DNA of 7,993 bases, taken from positions 1 to 7,993 of the forward strand of contig JAICUS010000266.1 of NCBI GenBank assembly GCA_025935735.1, read 5' to 3'. A program made the translations under genes and the position numbers. This stretch comes from Solirubrobacteraceae bacterium (GTDB lineage: Bacteria; Actinomycetota; Thermoleophilia; Solirubrobacterales; Solirubrobacteraceae). The notes under the pieces are model-generated. The model was given only the letters and a program-made list of their open reading frames with translations, was not told the DNA's origin and made no database searches. This document shows positions 6,846 through 7,993 of the stretch, in pieces (the first letter of the stretch is position 1; every line of letters begins with the position of its first letter).

Positions 6846-7993
6846 CCGGGCGTCGTCCTTCCTCGGCTCGGGCCGTAGCCGCTGGGCATGGCCACGGAGC
6901 TGCCGGCCACCGGCGTGGCGCTGCCCCACGGCTCCTCGTCCTCGGGTGCGGCGGGGATCTCCGGCGGCTCGACGTAGTCGGACCCGATCGCTTCCACGAC
7001 CTCGGTCAGCGCGGCGAGGCTGTGCCCGGAGACGAGCGCGTCGACGTGCGGCAGCGCGGCGGCCATCCCGCCGGCCCGCGGGGCGAAGCCGGCGGCGCTG
7101 ACCCGCGGGTTGACCCAGACGATGCGATGGGCCAGCCGGGCCAGCCGCGCCATCTCGCGGGCCACCAGCTCGGGCTCGCCGCGCTCCCAGCCGTCGGACA
7201 GGATCACCACGACCGCGCCGCGGGCCATGCCGCGCCGGCCGTGGCGGTCGTTGAACGCCTTCAGCGCGTCGCCGATCCGGGTGCCGCTGGACCAGTCGGG
7301 CGCGGTGGCCGCGGCGCGCTGGATCGCCCGCTCCGGCGAGCGGGTGGCGAGCGCGCGGGTGATGCGGGTCAGCCGCGTGGCGAACACGAACGCCTCGGCG
7401 TTCGGCCCGGCGCCGGCGGCGCAGGTCAGGAACTGGAGGTACGCGCGGGCGTAGGGCTCCATCGAGCCGCTGATGTCGCACAGCAGGACGATCCGGCGCG
7501 GCAGGACGCGCCGGCGGCGACGGGCCAGGCGGGTCGGCTCGCCGCCGGTGCGCAGGCTGGCCCGCAGCGTGCGGCGCAGGTCGATGCGCTCGCCGCGGCG
7601 GTCGCGCCGGGCGCGGCGGGTGCGCCGCTGCGGCGTGGCGATCTTCAGCTGGGTCATCAGCGCGTAGAGCTGCGCGAGCTCGCCGGGCTCGAGCGCGTCG
7701 AAGCGCTTGCCGCGCAGCCGCTCCTCGTCGCTGGCCGCCACGGGCACGACCGCCTCGCGCTCGGCCTCGCCCTCGCCTCCGGACGGGGCGGGCGCGGCGC
7801 CGCCGGGCGCGCCGTCGCGCCTCTGGCGGCTCGTCACGGGCCGCTCGTCCGAGGGCGCGGGCGCCGCCGGGGCGTCCGTTTCGGGCGGCTCGACCACCAG
7901 GGAGCCGAAGACCTCGTGGAACACGGCGTCGAACGCCTTGATCTGCGCGGCGTCGGAGACCAGCACCGTGCGGGCGGTCCAGTACAAGCGCCG
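6830..7993 (-). CDS. coxE: CoxE-type VWA-domain protein (5' end outside window)
   Basis: The frame is open to the right edge (the first residues read RRLYWTARTVLVS), so the protein is N-terminally partial, with 387 residues visible. 'YWTARTVLVSDAAQIKAFDAVF' matches the conserved N-terminal helical region of CoxE. An Ala/Pro/Glu-rich linker and a very Arg-rich stretch follow, then a von Willebrand A domain with the metal-site motif DISGSM (D-x-S-x-S codons at 7463-7477), the Thr of 'SSGTRIGDAL' and the Asp of 'ILSDGWERG', so all three MIDAS elements are present. 'DISGSMEPYARAYLQFL' is typical of CoxE. CoxE works with the AAA+ protein CoxD in maturing the Mo-Cu site. The C-terminus carries a Pro/Gly/Ser-rich tail of about 45 residues after the domain. 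CoxD is presumably just upstream. Confidence 0.9.
   Translation of the reverse strand, partial: RRLYWTARTVLVSDAAQIKAFDAVFHEVFGSLVVEPPETDAPAAPAPSDERPVTSRQRRDGAPGGAAPAPSGGEGEAEREAVVPVAASDEERLRGKRFDALEPGELAQLYALMTQLKIATPQRRTRRARRDRRGERIDLRRTLRASLRTGGEPTRLARRRRRVLPRRIVLLCDISGSMEPYARAYLQFLTCAAGAGPNAEAFVFATRLTRITRALATRSPERAIQRAAATAPDWSSGTRIGDALKAFNDRHGRRGMARGAVVVILSDGWERGEPELVAREMARLARLAHRIVWVNPRVSAAGFAPRAGGMAAALPHVDALVSGHSLAALTEVVEAIGSDYVEPPEIPAAPEDEEPWGSATPVAGSSVAMPSGYGPSRGRTTPGWTLT
6856..6863 (-). promoter_or_regulatory. Ribosome binding site of the 55-aa Cys/His protein
   Basis: AGGAAGGA on the minus strand, ten bases before the ATG at 6845 and within the tail of coxE. It decides for ATG 6845 over GTG 6833. 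Confidence 0.6.

Noticed and set aside
6846..7481. Upstream extension of the 55-aa Cys/His gene inside coxE
   Set aside because: It is Arg/Pro-rich shadow of coxE. The ribosome site places the start at 6845.

Overview
The window is about 70% GC, densely packed with genes, and has no intergenic space longer than a few bases. High GC, GTG/TTG starts, stop/start overlaps and the gene families suggest an actinobacterial chromosome, perhaps of the Thermoleophilia/Solirubrobacterales type. The lineage is inferred from style only; no marker gene is present.

Left part (1-1932, + strand): the end of a carbohydrate ABC importer operon. It holds the last 35 codons of a solute-binding protein and then two six-helix permeases of the MalF and MalG types, each with its EAA loop. 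No ATPase gene follows, so the ATPase must be encoded elsewhere. The operon runs head-on into the next one, and the two terminal genes overlap by 11 bp.

Right part (1922-7993, - strand, read right to left): an eight-gene run belonging to a molybdenum-copper carbon monoxide dehydrogenase (form I CODH) cluster. In transcription order the genes are: a CoxE-type von Willebrand A protein (5' end outside the window); a 55-residue Cys/His small protein; a stand-alone 146-residue piece homologous to the CODH large subunit; a YceI-family lipocalin-like protein; a CoxG-type SRPBCC protein; an 83-residue zinc-ribbon protein; the full catalytic large subunit CoxL with the form I signature AYACSFR; and an XdhC/CoxF-type maturation protein fused to a C-terminal YHS metal-binding domain. 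Every junction overlaps by 1-16 bases, which indicates one translationally coupled transcript. The FAD subunit (CoxM), the iron-sulfur subunit (CoxS) and the usual AAA+ partner CoxD are absent and probably lie to the right.

Working model: CoxL oxidises CO at a Mo-S-Cu site. CoxE (with an unseen CoxD) and the XdhC-YHS protein mature that site, the YHS domain possibly handling copper. CoxG, perhaps helped by the YceI protein, links the enzyme to the membrane quinone pool. The most unusual parts are the free-standing CoxL-like domain that has lost its cofactor-binding motif, the XdhC-YHS fusion, and the two small putative zinc proteins embedded in the operon.
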